64,000 bases of DNA from Cellulomonas sp. Root485 (GTDB lineage: Bacteria; Actinomycetota; Actinomycetes; Actinomycetales; Cellulomonadaceae). A model generated the notes under the pieces. The model saw nothing but the letters and a program-made list of their open reading frames with translations, was not told the DNA's origin and ran no database searches. Shown piece by piece: positions 28,002-36,515 of the stretch. Numbering within the stretch: position 1 is the first letter of the stretch; the number at the start of each line of letters is the position of its first letter. The position numbers and the translations under genes were made by a program. The DNA lies in assembly GCF_001426705.1 (NCBI RefSeq), contig NZ_LMFC01000002.1, forward strand, positions 662,559 through 726,558, given 5' to 3'.

Positions 28002-28577
28002 GTGCTCATGAATGCGTCGAAGCTGTCCACCGAGGCCGTCGGTGGGGCAGTGTCCGAGGTCGGCTCACCAGGGCTGATCGCGTCCGGAGCACGCACCCTG
28101 CTGCTCAACGCCAGCATGGAGCCGCTGTGCATCGTGAGCCTGCGGCGTGCCGTGGTGCTGGTGATGACCGGCAAGGCGACCGTGCTCGAGACCGACGGCC
28201 GCGTGCTGCACTCCGAGCACGTGGCCGTGCCTCTGCCGGTCGTCCTCTGCCTGACCCGCTACGTCCACGTCCCGGTACGCCGTCCCGTGCCCCCCACGCG
28301 GCGCACGGTGCTGCAGCGGGACGACCACCGGTGCGCGTACTGCGGCGGCGGGGCGGACACCGTCGACCACGTGCACCCGCGCTCACGCGGCGGGCGGCAC
28401 GAGTGGACGAACGTCGTCGCGGCCTGCGTCCGGTGCAACCACCGCAAGGCCGACCGGCTGCTGCACGAGATCGGCTGGGAGCTGCCGTTCGTCCCGCGGG
28501 CGCCGCGGTGGTCGGTGGCGTTCGGGACCACGTCGGTGCGCTCCGAGCCGTTGTGGTCGGCGTACGTCGTGGCCTGA
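28002..28577 (+). CDS. HNH endonuclease-domain protein
   Basis: A 191-residue protein of a widespread actinobacterial HNH family. The N-terminal half (LLLNASMEPLCIVSLRRAVVL) is conserved in this group but has no known role. The C-terminal HNH nuclease fold is complete: CAYCG and CVRCN zinc-binding CxxC pairs surround DHVHPRSRGG, with the catalytic D-H, and end in NHRKAD. I chose GTG 28002 because GGGAG lies six bases upstream; ATG 28008 is possible. These stand-alone HNH genes are usually single and chromosomal, and their target is unknown. Nothing nearby suggests a phage or restriction locus. Confidence 0.9.
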   Translation: MLMNASKLSTEAVGGAVSEVGSPGLIASGARTLLLNASMEPLCIVSLRRAVVLVMTGKATVLETDGRVLHSEHVAVPLPVVLCLTRYVHVPVRRPVPPTRRTVLQRDDHRCAYCGGGADTVDHVHPRSRGGRHEWTNVVAACVRCNHRKADRLLHEIGWELPFVPRAPRWSVAFGTTSVRSEPLWSAYVVA

Positions 28578-28704
28578 CTCTCGTCTTCGTCAAGGATCCA
28601 CCAACGTATGGCATCATTCCGGCTACTCATGGGTGCGCAGCGTCACCGGTGGGAGGACACTGGAACGAGCGCACGGCGGGCTCGGCTTGAGCACGGAGGC
28701 TCGG

Positions 28705-29643
28705 ATGACGCGTGACGATGTGGTCCTCGTCGGGGTGGACGGCTCGGCGGCAAGCCTGCACGCGCTCGACTGGGCGGCGGCGCAGGCCCGCACCCACGGC
28801 TGGGCGGTCCGGCTGGTCTGCAGCTACTCGCTCCCGTCGTTCACGGCCGCCTCGCTCGACGGCGGGTACGCGGCGCTGGACGACACCGCGATCCAGGAGG
28901 GCGCCAAGGCGGTGCTCGCCGAGGCGACACAGCGGGTGTCGTCGATGGGGGTCCCTGTCTCGGCCAAGGTGCTCACCGGCGACGCCGCGGGAGTCCTCGT
29001 CGAGATGTCGCACACGGTCCGGCTGGCGGTCGTCGGGACGCGCGGTCGTGGCGGGTTCGCGGACCGGCTGCTGGGCACCGTGTCGTCGGCCCTGCCCGCG
29101 CACGCGTACTGCCCCACCGTCGTCGTCCCGCTGCGGGAGGCCGGCAAGGCGCTGCCCGACGACGCGCCCATCCCGGCTCCGCGGCCCGTGCAGCGGATCG
29201 TCGTGGGCGTCGACGGATCCCCCCAGGCCGAGCACGCGCTGCGGTACGCCATCGGCGAGGCGCGAGCCTGGGGTGCGTCACTGACCGCTGTCGCGGGCGT
29301 GCCGGTGGGGTCGATGTCCGGGATCCTCGCCTGGCTGCCGGCGGCCGTCGACCACGAGCAGGTGCTGCGCGACGTCACCGAGGGCCTGAACGTGGTCGTC
29401 GACCGTGCGCTCGCCGATGTCACGGACCTGACCGTGCGCCGCATCGCGCTCGACGGCACGGGTGCGGAGCTGCTCACGGAGTTCTCCGTCGCCACCGACC
29501 TGATCGTCGTCGGCTCCCGCGGCCGCGGCGGGTTCGCCGGGCTGCTGCTGGGATCCACCAGCCAGGCCGTCCTGCACCACTCCGACTGCCCCGTCATGGT
29601 CGTCACCAACCGGTGCGCCACCGCCGAGGCCGCGGTCGGGTAG
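28705..29643 (+). CDS. Tandem universal stress protein
   Basis: A 312-residue cytosolic protein with two Usp domains of about 150 residues each. Both keep the ATP-binding G-x2-G-x9-G-(S/T) signature: GTRGRGGFADRLLGTVS in the first and GSRGRGGFAGLLLGSTS in the second. Each domain opens with a (V/I)-x-V-G-V-D-G-S strand-turn. Tandem Usps in mycobacteria are linked to hypoxia, stasis and stress survival; here the regulon is unknown. ATG 28705 follows GGAGG by six bases. It abuts the convergent Lrp-type gene with no gap, so its terminator must lie inside that gene. Confidence 0.93.
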   Translation: MTRDDVVLVGVDGSAASLHALDWAAAQARTHGWAVRLVCSYSLPSFTAASLDGGYAALDDTAIQEGAKAVLAEATQRVSSMGVPVSAKVLTGDAAGVLVEMSHTVRLAVVGTRGRGGFADRLLGTVSSALPAHAYCPTVVVPLREAGKALPDDAPIPAPRPVQRIVVGVDGSPQAEHALRYAIGEARAWGASLTAVAGVPVGSMSGILAWLPAAVDHEQVLRDVTEGLNVVVDRALADVTDLTVRRIALDGTGAELLTEFSVATDLIVVGSRGRGGFAGLLLGSTSQAVLHHSDCPVMVVTNRCATAEAAVG

Positions 29644-30129
29644 TCAGCCCTCGGGTGCCGGGGGGACGTCCGGGCGGCGGACCAGGGCCGAGAGCACGAC
29701 GGTGGAGCGCGTCCGGGCGACGAACGGTTCCGCGGCGAGCCTCTCGACCACCCGCTCCAGGTGCCGCATGTCCCGCGCGCGCACCTGCACCATGAGGTCG
29801 ACGTCCCCGGTCACGGTGCTCGCCGCCACCACCTCGGGGTAGTGCTCGACGGCCGCGCGCATCGTGGCCGGGCTGGTGGAGCCCTGGCAGAACAGCTCGA
29901 CGAAGGCCTCCGTCTGCCACCCCATCGCGGCGGGGTCCAACCGCACCGTGAACCCGCGGATGACGCCTCGCTCACGCAGCCTGTCCACGCGCCGCTTCAC
30001 GGCCGGCGCCGAGAGCGAGACCTGCTCTCCGACCTGCGCAAACGTCGCCCGGGCATCGAGCGCGAGGACGCGAAGGATGGCGGTGTCGAGGGCGTCGAGC
30101 CCGGAGTCGTCGGTCACGTCCCTCATCAT
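29644..30129 (-). CDS. Lrp/AsnC-family transcriptional regulator
   Basis: A 161-residue regulator. The N-terminal HTH begins LDALDTAILRVLALDARATFAQVG and continues VSLSAPAVKRRVDRLRERGVI, the AsnC-type recognition region. The C-terminal alpha/beta RAM domain (VTGDVDLMVQVRARDMRHLE) binds amino-acid effectors. Lrp proteins often govern amino-acid catabolism, and the ddaH-rocD arginine/ornithine operon lies 1.4 kb away, so that operon is a candidate target (inference from proximity only). ATG 30129 or 30126 and GTG 30117 are all possible; none has an ideal ribosome site. Confidence 0.88.
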   Translation of the reverse strand: MMRDVTDDSGLDALDTAILRVLALDARATFAQVGEQVSLSAPAVKRRVDRLRERGVIRGFTVRLDPAAMGWQTEAFVELFCQGSTSPATMRAAVEHYPEVVAASTVTGDVDLMVQVRARDMRHLERVVERLAAEPFVARTRSTVVLSALVRRPDVPPAPEG

Positions 30130-30319
30130 CGCGGACCGCGTCGCACCTGAACCGTCGACTCGCTCTCGATTGGTGCGGTGGCGGAATCGATGGGAGCGTG
30201 CTCGCAATACGCCGAACGGGTGATTCAACAAATGCGGCATCTTGCCTCAAGGCGGACGCCGCACATGCCGAGATCAGGGGGAGCCCCAGTGTGCTGGGGT
30301 CTGACGAGGGGTAGGCGAC

Positions 30320-31483
30320 ATGGTCAAGGAGACCGACAAGCGGCTCGACGTGGTCCCGAGCCAGCGGCCGTCGGTGGTCAGTGCACCGACTCCCGTGATC
30401 GCGGACCCACCGACCGTCCTCGACGTCCCACAGCCACACGCCGCACCCTCGCCCCTCGTCGAGCCACAGCCGGTTCCCTCCGCACCGCGGTCGGTCGGGG
30501 TCCGGCGGGCCGTCTGGGTCGGGCTCGCCGCCGCCGTCGTCCTCGCCGTCGCCGCGGGCGGTAGCGTCTACGCCGCCGAGCAGCGGGCCCAGGAGGCCGA
30601 GGCCGAGGCGCTCGCCGCCGGGATGCGCGTGGACCAGCACCTGCTGGCCGCCGCCGGCGACGTCGCGGCGCAGCGCAGCACCGACGCCGTCGTCGCGCAG
30701 GCCGCCTACGAGAACAGCCGCGCAGCCCTGGCCGCCACCGCGCAGGGCACCGTCGACCACGCGAACGCCGTCCTCGCGGTCGTCCCGAACGCTGGCGACG
30801 GACCCCGGACGGCCCTCGCCGGCGCGTCCGGTGCCGTCGGTGCAGCGCTGGTCGCCCCGAACGTCAGCCAGCGGGCACTCCGCTCGCTCGTCGCCGGGGT
30901 CGCCGCACCCGAGAAGGCCGCCACCGACGCGCAGGTCGCGTGGCAGGTGGCCGAGGCAGCGCGCGTCGCCGCCGAGCAGGCTGCCGCCGCAGCGGCCGCG
31001 GAGGCTGCCGCAGCCGCACGTTCGTCCACGAGGTCCCCGGCGCGGTCCACCACCCGGTCGACCGCTCCGACGACCACCTCGTCGGGTTCCGCGCCCGTCG
31101 CACCCGCCCCCAGCGGCATCCCGTCCGGCGGGAAGGTCTGCAGTGGCTCCGGCGGGTCCGGTGCGGGCGAGTCGAGCGTCTCGGCGATCGGGTCCGCGAT
31201 CAACGACTACCGGGCGTCGCTCGGGCTCCCGACGCTGTCGGTGTCGCGCAGCGGCAGCCTCGTGTCGCACGCGATCGACATGGCCAACGCCGGCGGCATC
31301 TGGCACTCCGGCGGCGACAACATCGTGGCCTGCGTGAGCAACGGCTCGGCGTCCTCGATGGTCTCCGCCTGGTCCCGGTCCGCCGGGCACGACGCCCAGA
31401 TGCGCCGCACCGACGTGTCCAGCATGGCGGTCGGCGGCGCGAGCCTGAACGGCTGGCTCTTCGGCGCAGTGAGGTTCAGCTAG
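30320..31483 (+). CDS. Single-pass membrane protein with C-terminal CAP-like domain
   Basis: A 387-residue protein. The first 60 residues are Pro-rich and probably cytosolic, then there is one helix (AVWVGLAAAVVLAVAAGGSVYA). Next comes an Ala-rich helical stretch rich in Glu/Gln, likely coiled-coil (about residues 90-230), and a Ser/Thr/Pro linker. The C-terminal CAP-like domain has SAINDYRASLGLPTLSV, SHAIDMANA and MVSAWSRSAGHDAQM. It resembles the smaller CAP protein at 14554 in domain but not in overall shape, so it is a second, longer surface CAP protein. ATG 30320 follows GGGGTAGG. A perfect palindrome follows its stop. Confidence 0.82.
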   Translation: MVKETDKRLDVVPSQRPSVVSAPTPVIADPPTVLDVPQPHAAPSPLVEPQPVPSAPRSVGVRRAVWVGLAAAVVLAVAAGGSVYAAEQRAQEAEAEALAAGMRVDQHLLAAAGDVAAQRSTDAVVAQAAYENSRAALAATAQGTVDHANAVLAVVPNAGDGPRTALAGASGAVGAALVAPNVSQRALRSLVAGVAAPEKAATDAQVAWQVAEAARVAAEQAAAAAAAEAAAAARSSTRSPARSTTRSTAPTTTSSGSAPVAPAPSGIPSGGKVCSGSGGSGAGESSVSAIGSAINDYRASLGLPTLSVSRSGSLVSHAIDMANAGGIWHSGGDNIVACVSNGSASSMVSAWSRSAGHDAQMRRTDVSSMAVGGASLNGWLFGAVRFS

Positions 31484-31492
31484 CACCCAAGC

Positions 31493-31538
31493 AACGTCCG
31501 AGCATGTGGTCGCCCTGCCGACCACATGCTCGGACGTT
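31493..31538. repeat. Perfect 20-base palindrome, terminator or interspersed repeat
   Basis: Arms 31493-31512 and 31519-31538 are perfect reverse complements around a CCCTGC loop, between two convergent genes. The hairpin can act as a bidirectional terminator. Its mixed-base arms (including GAGCATGTGGTCG) differ from the G-C-only terminators elsewhere in the window, so it could instead be one copy of a dispersed palindromic element. A genome-wide count would settle this. Confidence 0.65.
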
Positions 31539-31559
31539 CCGGCGTGAATCCCGCGGACG

Positions 31560-32762
31560 TCAGCGGAGGGCGTCGGTGAGGCGGTCGGTCGCCAGGTCGA
31601 GGTCCTCGAGGGTGATCGTGAGCGGGGGGGCCAGGCGGATGGTGCTGCCGTGGGTGTCCTTGGCCAGCACGCCGCGGGCCAGGAGGCGCTCGCAGAGCTG
31701 GCGGCCGGTCACCGGCGGCGTGACGTCCAGGCCGGCCCACAGGCCCACGCGGCGGGACGAGGCGAGCAGGCCCTCGTCGACGAGCGTGTCGAGGCGGGCG
31801 CCCCAGTGCAGGCCGAGGGTCGTGGCACGTGCCTGCAGCTCCCCGGTCTCCAGGAGGCCGATGACCGCGAGGCCCACCGCGCACGCCAGCGGGTTGCCGC
31901 CGAACGTGGAGCCGTGGGTGCCCGCGGTGAGGACCCCGAGGACGTCGGCACGACCGACGACCGCGGACACGGGCATGACCCCGCCGCCGAGGGCCTTGCC
32001 CAGGGTGACCAGGTCGGGCTTCACGCCCCACAGCTCGGACGCGAGCGTGGTGCCGGTCCGGCCGAGGCCGGACTGGATCTCGTCGGCGATCAGCAGGACG
32101 TCCTGCGCGGTGCAGAGGGCACGCAGGCCGGGGAGGTAGTCGTCGGGCGGGATGACGACGCCCTGCTCGCCCTGGATGGGCTCGACCAGGACGGCCACGG
32201 TGGTCTCGTCGACGGCATCCCGCACGGCGTCGACGGAGCCGTACGGGACCACGCGGAACCCGGGCGTGTACGGGCCGAAGCCGCGGCGCGCGTCGGGGTC
32301 GGTGGAGAACGACACGATCGTCGTCGTGCGGCCGTGGAAGTTGCCGTCGACCACGATGATCGTCGCGCGGTCGGCGGGCACGCCCTTGACGTCGTAGCCC
32401 CACTTGCGCGCGGCCTTGATGGCGGTCTCGACTGCCTCGGCGCCCGTGTTCATCGGCAGCACCATGGGCGGACCGGCGACGAGCGGGCCGATGAGGGCTG
32501 CCAGGCGGGCCGCGAACGGCTCGAGCAGCTCGTGGTCGAACGCGCGGGACGTGAGCGTGAGCTTGTCGATCTGCGCGTGCGCGGCTGCCGTCAGCACCGG
32601 GTGCCGGTGTCCGAAGTTGAGAGCGGAGTACCCGGACAGCAGGTCCAGGTAGCGGCGGCCCTCGTCGTCGGTGACCCAGGAGCCGAGCCCCTCGACCAGC
32701 GTGACCGGCAGCGGGTGGTAGTTGGGAGCGAGGACGGAGGCCTCCACCCCGGTGAGCGTCAT
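31560..32762 (-). CDS. rocD: Ornithine aminotransferase
   Basis: A 400-residue PLP enzyme transferring the delta-amino group of ornithine to 2-oxoglutarate, giving glutamate semialdehyde (pyrroline-5-carboxylate). The N-terminus APNYHPLPVTLVEGLGSWV is diagnostic for RocD rather than acetylornithine aminotransferase. DEIQSGLGRTGT places the PLP-pyridine aspartate, and LGKALGGGVMPVSAVVG holds the Schiff-base lysine. ATG 32762 overlaps the ddaH stop as ATGA, so both enzymes come from one message. Together they take a guanidino amino acid to glutamate. The palindrome at 31493 probably ends the transcript. Confidence 0.95.
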   Translation of the reverse strand: MTLTGVEASVLAPNYHPLPVTLVEGLGSWVTDDEGRRYLDLLSGYSALNFGHRHPVLTAAAHAQIDKLTLTSRAFDHELLEPFAARLAALIGPLVAGPPMVLPMNTGAEAVETAIKAARKWGYDVKGVPADRATIIVVDGNFHGRTTTIVSFSTDPDARRGFGPYTPGFRVVPYGSVDAVRDAVDETTVAVLVEPIQGEQGVVIPPDDYLPGLRALCTAQDVLLIADEIQSGLGRTGTTLASELWGVKPDLVTLGKALGGGVMPVSAVVGRADVLGVLTAGTHGSTFGGNPLACAVGLAVIGLLETGELQARATTLGLHWGARLDTLVDEGLLASSRRVGLWAGLDVTPPVTGRQLCERLLARGVLAKDTHGSTIRLAPPLTITLEDLDLATDRLTDALR

Positions 32763-33604
32763 CGTCCTGAACCGGCCGCGGGGCGGATCTCGAGCGTGCA
32801 GCACTTGGCGCCGCCGCCGCCCTTGAGCAGCTCGCTGGTGTCCACCGGGATGGGGTTGTAGCCGCGCTCGGCGATCGCTGCGGCCAGGTCGACAGCACCG
32901 GGGGCGACGACGACGTTCAGGCCGTCGGAGACCGCGTTGAGGCCGAGGGCGACCGCGTCGCGCTCCGTGGCCTCGACCGCGTCGGGGAACAGCTGGCGCA
33001 GGACCGCGCGCGAGCCGGCCGAGAACGCCGGCGGGTAGTACGCGATCTGCGGGTCGGCAGGGTCGCTCGACAGCACGGCGAGCGCGGTGTCGAGGTGGTA
33101 GTAGTGCGGGCTGACCAGGTCGAGCGAGATGACCGGGCGACCGAACAGCTCCTGGAGCTCGGCGTGCGCGGCGCGGTCGGTGCGGAAGCCCGTGCCGGCC
33201 AGGACCAGGTCGCCGACGACGAGCAGGTCGCCCTCGCCCTCGTTGGTCTCACCGGCGGTGTGCGTGACGTAGCCGCGGTCGGCGAACCACTTCTGGTACG
33301 CGGGGCCCTCCGGCTGGCGCTCGGCGTAGCGGAACTTCGCGGAGTAGACGACGCCGTCCAGGACGGTCGCGCCGTTGGCGGCGTAGACCATGTCCGGCAG
33401 GCCGGGGATCGGGTCGATCGTCTCGACGGTGTGGCCGAGGTCGAGGTACACGTCGCGCAGCGTGCGCCACTGGCGGACGGCCAGGTCGGCGTCGGTGTAC
33501 TTCGTCTTGTCCATCCACGGGTTGATCTCGTAGGACACCGTGTAGTGGACCGGTTCGCACATGAGGTAGCGGCGATCGGTACGTCCGGGGGCGGTCGGGG
33601 TCAT
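32759..33604 (-). CDS. ddaH: Dimethylargininase / arginine deiminase-like hydrolase (DDAH family)
   Basis: A 281-residue member of the guanidino-group modifying (amidinotransferase) superfamily. MCEPVHYTVSYEINPWMD is the typical N-terminus, SPHYYHLDT carries the catalytic histidine, and the nucleophilic cysteine lies in GGGGAKCCTLEI near the C-terminus. Classic DDAH turns methylarginines into citrulline. Some bacterial homologues instead act on arginine to release ornithine (arginine dihydrolase type). Coupling to rocD, which uses ornithine and not citrulline, makes an ornithine-forming role attractive (inference). ATG 33604 follows GAGGAGCC. A cysteine repeated beside the nucleophile is unusual but tolerated. 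Confidence 0.9.
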   Translation of the reverse strand: MTPTAPGRTDRRYLMCEPVHYTVSYEINPWMDKTKYTDADLAVRQWRTLRDVYLDLGHTVETIDPIPGLPDMVYAANGATVLDGVVYSAKFRYAERQPEGPAYQKWFADRGYVTHTAGETNEGEGDLLVVGDLVLAGTGFRTDRAAHAELQELFGRPVISLDLVSPHYYHLDTALAVLSSDPADPQIAYYPPAFSAGSRAVLRQLFPDAVEATERDAVALGLNAVSDGLNVVVAPGAVDLAAAIAERGYNPIPVDTSELLKGGGGAKCCTLEIRPAAGSGR

Positions 33605-33709
33605 GAAGGCTCCTCGTGGCGTGTCGTTCCCCCAAGGCTACGAGCCGGTACGGCCCGGACCGTTCAACTCGCATTGCGCGCTCGGGCGCGATCCATTGCG
33701 TGGCTGACG

Positions 33710-34192
33710 CTAACCGCGGCGATCTGTTGCGCGAGCCTCCCGCCGGGCTTTCAGAAGCGCGTATCGCACCATGACGCCGAGGAACGGGGAGACCAGCGCG
33801 CCGGTGAGTCGGCGGGGGAGCGGCCCTGCCAGATAGACGTCCTCGCTCCAGAAGACCCGGCTGGAGGACGGCCCGGCGGGGACGACGACGATGGTCGCGT
33901 GCCCCTTGAGCACGTGCCCGATCTTGGTGAACGTCGCGATGCCGGGCTCCCAGCCGACGGGCGGGTCGTAGCGGTCCACCGTCATCACGTCGGCGAGCCC
34001 GGGGAACCCGCGCCGCGCGAACGGCCCCGACACCGCGGTCACCGTGGCACCCGCGCGCGCCGGCCCGTCGAGCGACACCCGGGTCAGCGGGATCCAGCGC
34101 TCGTGGTTGCGCAGGTCGGCGACCAGCGCCCACGCGGTCGTTGCATCGACCGGGAAGGACCGGACCACGGCGTCGATCGGGATGCTCGTCAC
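33710..34192 (-). CDS. SRPBCC-fold protein (polyketide cyclase/START-like)
   Basis: A 160-residue small-molecule-binding fold of the Bet v 1/SRPBCC type. The start SIPIDAVVRSFPVDATTAWALV and the RNHERWIPLT segment match the common W-x-L-(V/I)-x-D-(L/F)-x-x-(H/Y)-x-x-W-x-P pattern of bacterial members annotated as polyketide cyclase or coenzyme Q-binding. The rest alternates strands, with a long C-terminal helix. No active-site residues can be assigned. GTG 34192 has only GGGC upstream. It diverges from the aldo/keto reductase gene, with 34 bases between starts. Confidence 0.78.
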   Translation of the reverse strand: MTSIPIDAVVRSFPVDATTAWALVADLRNHERWIPLTRVSLDGPARAGATVTAVSGPFARRGFPGLADVMTVDRYDPPVGWEPGIATFTKIGHVLKGHATIVVVPAGPSSSRVFWSEDVYLAGPLPRRLTGALVSPFLGVMVRYALLKARREARATDRRG

Positions 34193-34226
34193 GCGCCCAT
34201 CGTCCGCGCGGGTAGCGTGCCTGTCC

Positions 34227-35216
34227 ATGGAGAGCAGGCTGCTGGGGCGAACGGGTAGGTCGGTCGGGGTCGTGGGGCTGGGGTGCTGGCAGCTCGGCGC
34301 GGACTGGGGGTCGGTGTCCGACGAGGCGGCGCTGGAGGTGCTCGGGGCCGCGGTCGACTCCGGCGTGACGTTCCTCGACACCGCCGACGTGTACGGCGAC
34401 GGCCGCTCCGAGAAGCTCATCGGCTCGTTCCTGGCCGCCCGCGGACCGAACCACGGTGTGACCGTCGCGACGAAGATGGGCCGCCGCGCGGACCCGCACG
34501 TCGCCGACGCGTACACGCTGTCCTGGTTCCGCGCCTGGACCGACCGCTCACGCGAGAACCTCGACGTCGACACCCTGGACCTGGTGCAGCTGCACTGCCC
34601 GCCGTCCGAGGTGTTCCGCCGGGAGTCCACGTACGACGCGCTCGACGTGCTCGTCGACGAGGGCCGCATCGCGGCGTACGGGGTGTCGGTGGAGACCGTC
34701 GACGAGGCGCTCGAGGCGATCATCCGGCCGCACGTCGCCACCGTGCAGATCGTCCTCAACGTGTTCCGTCGTAAGCCGCTGGAGCAGGTGCTGCCGCTGG
34801 CGGCCGCCGAGGGTGTCGGGATCATCGCGCGCGTACCGCTGGCGTCGGGGCTGCTGTCCGGGAAGTACGACGAGGACACGCAGTTCGCCGCCGACGACCA
34901 CCGGTCCTACAACCGCACGGGCGAGGCGTTCGACGTGGGCGAGACGTTCGCCGGGGTGCCGTTCGAGGTCGGGGTCGCCGCCGCGCGCGAGGTCGCCGAC
35001 CTGACGCCCGCGGGTGCCACGACGGCCCAGCTCGCGCTGCGGTGGATCATCGACCAGCCCGGGGTGTCCGTCGTGATCCCCGGCGCACGCTCCGCGGCCC
35101 AGGCCGTCGCGAACGCGCAGGCGGCCGCACTGCCGCCCGTCGACGAGGAGACGCTCGACGGGTTGCGCGGGGTGTACGACGGGCGGATCCGCCAGCACGT
35201 GCACGCCCGCTGGTAG
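34227..35216 (+). CDS. Aldo/keto reductase
   Basis: A 329-residue NADPH-dependent oxidoreductase of the AKR superfamily. TFLDTADVYGDGRSEKLIGSF contains the catalytic Asp and Tyr, VTVATKMG the catalytic Lys, and DTLDLVQLHCP the His of the tetrad. Near the C-terminus IDQPGVSVVIPGARSAAQAV gives the 2'-phosphate-binding loop. Its place next to unrelated genes gives no substrate hint. The stop lies two bases from the convergent EcsC-like stop. Confidence 0.93.
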   Translation: MESRLLGRTGRSVGVVGLGCWQLGADWGSVSDEAALEVLGAAVDSGVTFLDTADVYGDGRSEKLIGSFLAARGPNHGVTVATKMGRRADPHVADAYTLSWFRAWTDRSRENLDVDTLDLVQLHCPPSEVFRRESTYDALDVLVDEGRIAAYGVSVETVDEALEAIIRPHVATVQIVLNVFRRKPLEQVLPLAAAEGVGIIARVPLASGLLSGKYDEDTQFAADDHRSYNRTGEAFDVGETFAGVPFEVGVAAAREVADLTPAGATTAQLALRWIIDQPGVSVVIPGARSAAQAVANAQAAALPPVDEETLDGLRGVYDGRIRQHVHARW

Positions 35217-35218
35217 GC

Positions 35219-35959
35219 CTACTTCTTCGAGCCGATCCGCTTGAGACGGCCCGTCAGTCGCTTGGGCTCGGCGGGCAGGATCACCGGCGCGTCGTCGGGT
35301 CCCGCGATCTCGATGACCCGCGGGAACGTGAGCGGCGGCGGGCCGAACGCCTTGCGCGCGCCCTCGATCACGTTCTTGCCCAGCGCGCGCGCCCCCGCGA
35401 CACCGATGACCAGGCCGATGCCGAACGGGATGATGCGCCCGAAGGCCAGGCCGGTCTGCTTGGACACCTGCGTCCGCACGAAGCGCCGCGTCATCGTGGT
35501 GTTCACCTTGCGGACCGTCGCCATCGGCATCCGCGTCAGCAGCGAGCGGGCGACGCTGACGGTGGTCAGCTCCGCACCGTCGGTGACGATCTTGGCGCCC
35601 GCGTCCCCGAGGATCGTGGTCAGCAGGAGCGCACGACGGCGGTCCGCGTCCTCGACCTCGATGCCGTGCACGCTGGCCACGGCGAGCGCGAACGCGGCCG
35701 ACGCCCCGAAGAACGTGGCGATGTCGCTCGCCGTCAGCGCCAGGGCGACACCGGTGCCGACCGCCGGGGCCGCGGCCGTCGCACCGACCGCACCGCCGGT
35801 GCTCTGCACCACGAGCAGGTACTCCTTCTCCAGGAGTCGCACCAGCTGCTCGGGCGTGGCCTGCGGGTTCCGGCGCCGCAACGACTCGACGTGCGCGTGG
35901 ATCGTGGAGGACGGGATGGTCACGGCCTTCGCGAGGGCCGCCTCGACGATGCCGGCCAT
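35219..35959 (-). CDS. EcsC-family protein
   Basis: A 246-residue protein with the EcsC-like alpha-helical region: STGGAVGATAAAPAVGTGVALA, then a hydrophobic helix SDIATFFGASAAFALAVASV, later FGIGLVIGVAGARALGKNVI. These Gly/Ala-rich helices are probably membrane-associated. EcsC is named after the third gene of the Bacillus ecs operon; its biochemical role is unknown. Start ATG 35959 shares a base with the OsmC stop (TGATG), so the pair is translationally coupled. The C-terminus is Lys/Arg-rich. Confidence 0.85.
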   Translation of the reverse strand: MAGIVEAALAKAVTIPSSTIHAHVESLRRRNPQATPEQLVRLLEKEYLLVVQSTGGAVGATAAAPAVGTGVALALTASDIATFFGASAAFALAVASVHGIEVEDADRRRALLLTTILGDAGAKIVTDGAELTTVSVARSLLTRMPMATVRKVNTTMTRRFVRTQVSKQTGLAFGRIIPFGIGLVIGVAGARALGKNVIEGARKAFGPPPLTFPRVIEIAGPDDAPVILPAEPKRLTGRLKRIGSKK

Positions 35960-36414
35960 CAGCGCTCCCCGGTGACGGTCAGCTGGACGTTCGCACCCGC
36001 GTCGAGGGTGCGGCCCACGGTGCAGTGCGCGTCGATGGCACGGTGCACGACGGTGATGAGGCGCTCGCGGGCCTCGGGGTCGAGCGAGCTCAGGTCGACG
36101 ACCAGCTCCTCGGCGAACGCGGGGTAGCGGTCCTCGTCGCCGGCCATGCCCGTGACCTTGATGACCACCTCGACGTCGTCCCCCAGCCGGTGCGCGAGCT
36201 TGGAGTCGGCGGACAGGCCGCTGCAGCCGGCGAGCGCGATCTTCAGCAGCTCGCCCGGGCTGAACGCGCCGTCGACCTCGACCCCGCCGATGCTCACCTC
36301 GGCGCCGCGCGAGTTGCGGCCCGTGTACAGGCGCTTCCCCGTGCGCTCCACCCACAGCTCGGTGTCGCCGGCGTTCTTGGTGATGTCGGGCGCTGTCGTC
36401 TGCTCCGTCGTCAT
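35959..36414 (-). CDS. OsmC/Ohr-family peroxidase
   Basis: A 151-residue OsmC-fold protein. The two redox cysteines of the family are present: LAGCSGLSADSKLA near residue 67 and DAHCTVGRTLDAG near residue 130. Such proteins reduce organic hydroperoxides with thiol cofactors in the cytosol. The glycine-rich turn GGVEVDGAFSPGELL matches the dimer interface. ATG 36414 is preceded by AGGAT at suitable distance; an upstream in-frame ATG lacks a ribosome site and family similarity. It diverges from the lipoprotein gene 102 bases away and is coupled to the EcsC-like gene. Confidence 0.9.
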   Translation of the reverse strand: MTTEQTTAPDITKNAGDTELWVERTGKRLYTGRNSRGAEVSIGGVEVDGAFSPGELLKIALAGCSGLSADSKLAHRLGDDVEVVIKVTGMAGDEDRYPAFAEELVVDLSSLDPEARERLITVVHRAIDAHCTVGRTLDAGANVQLTVTGER

Positions 36415-36515
36415 CCCGCGATCCTGCCACGGGGCGCGGCAGGTCTCTTGTCGGACGCAAGTTACGCAACGACTACGGATGGACGGCTCCGGCGCCGCTC
36501 CTAGGCTGCACACCC

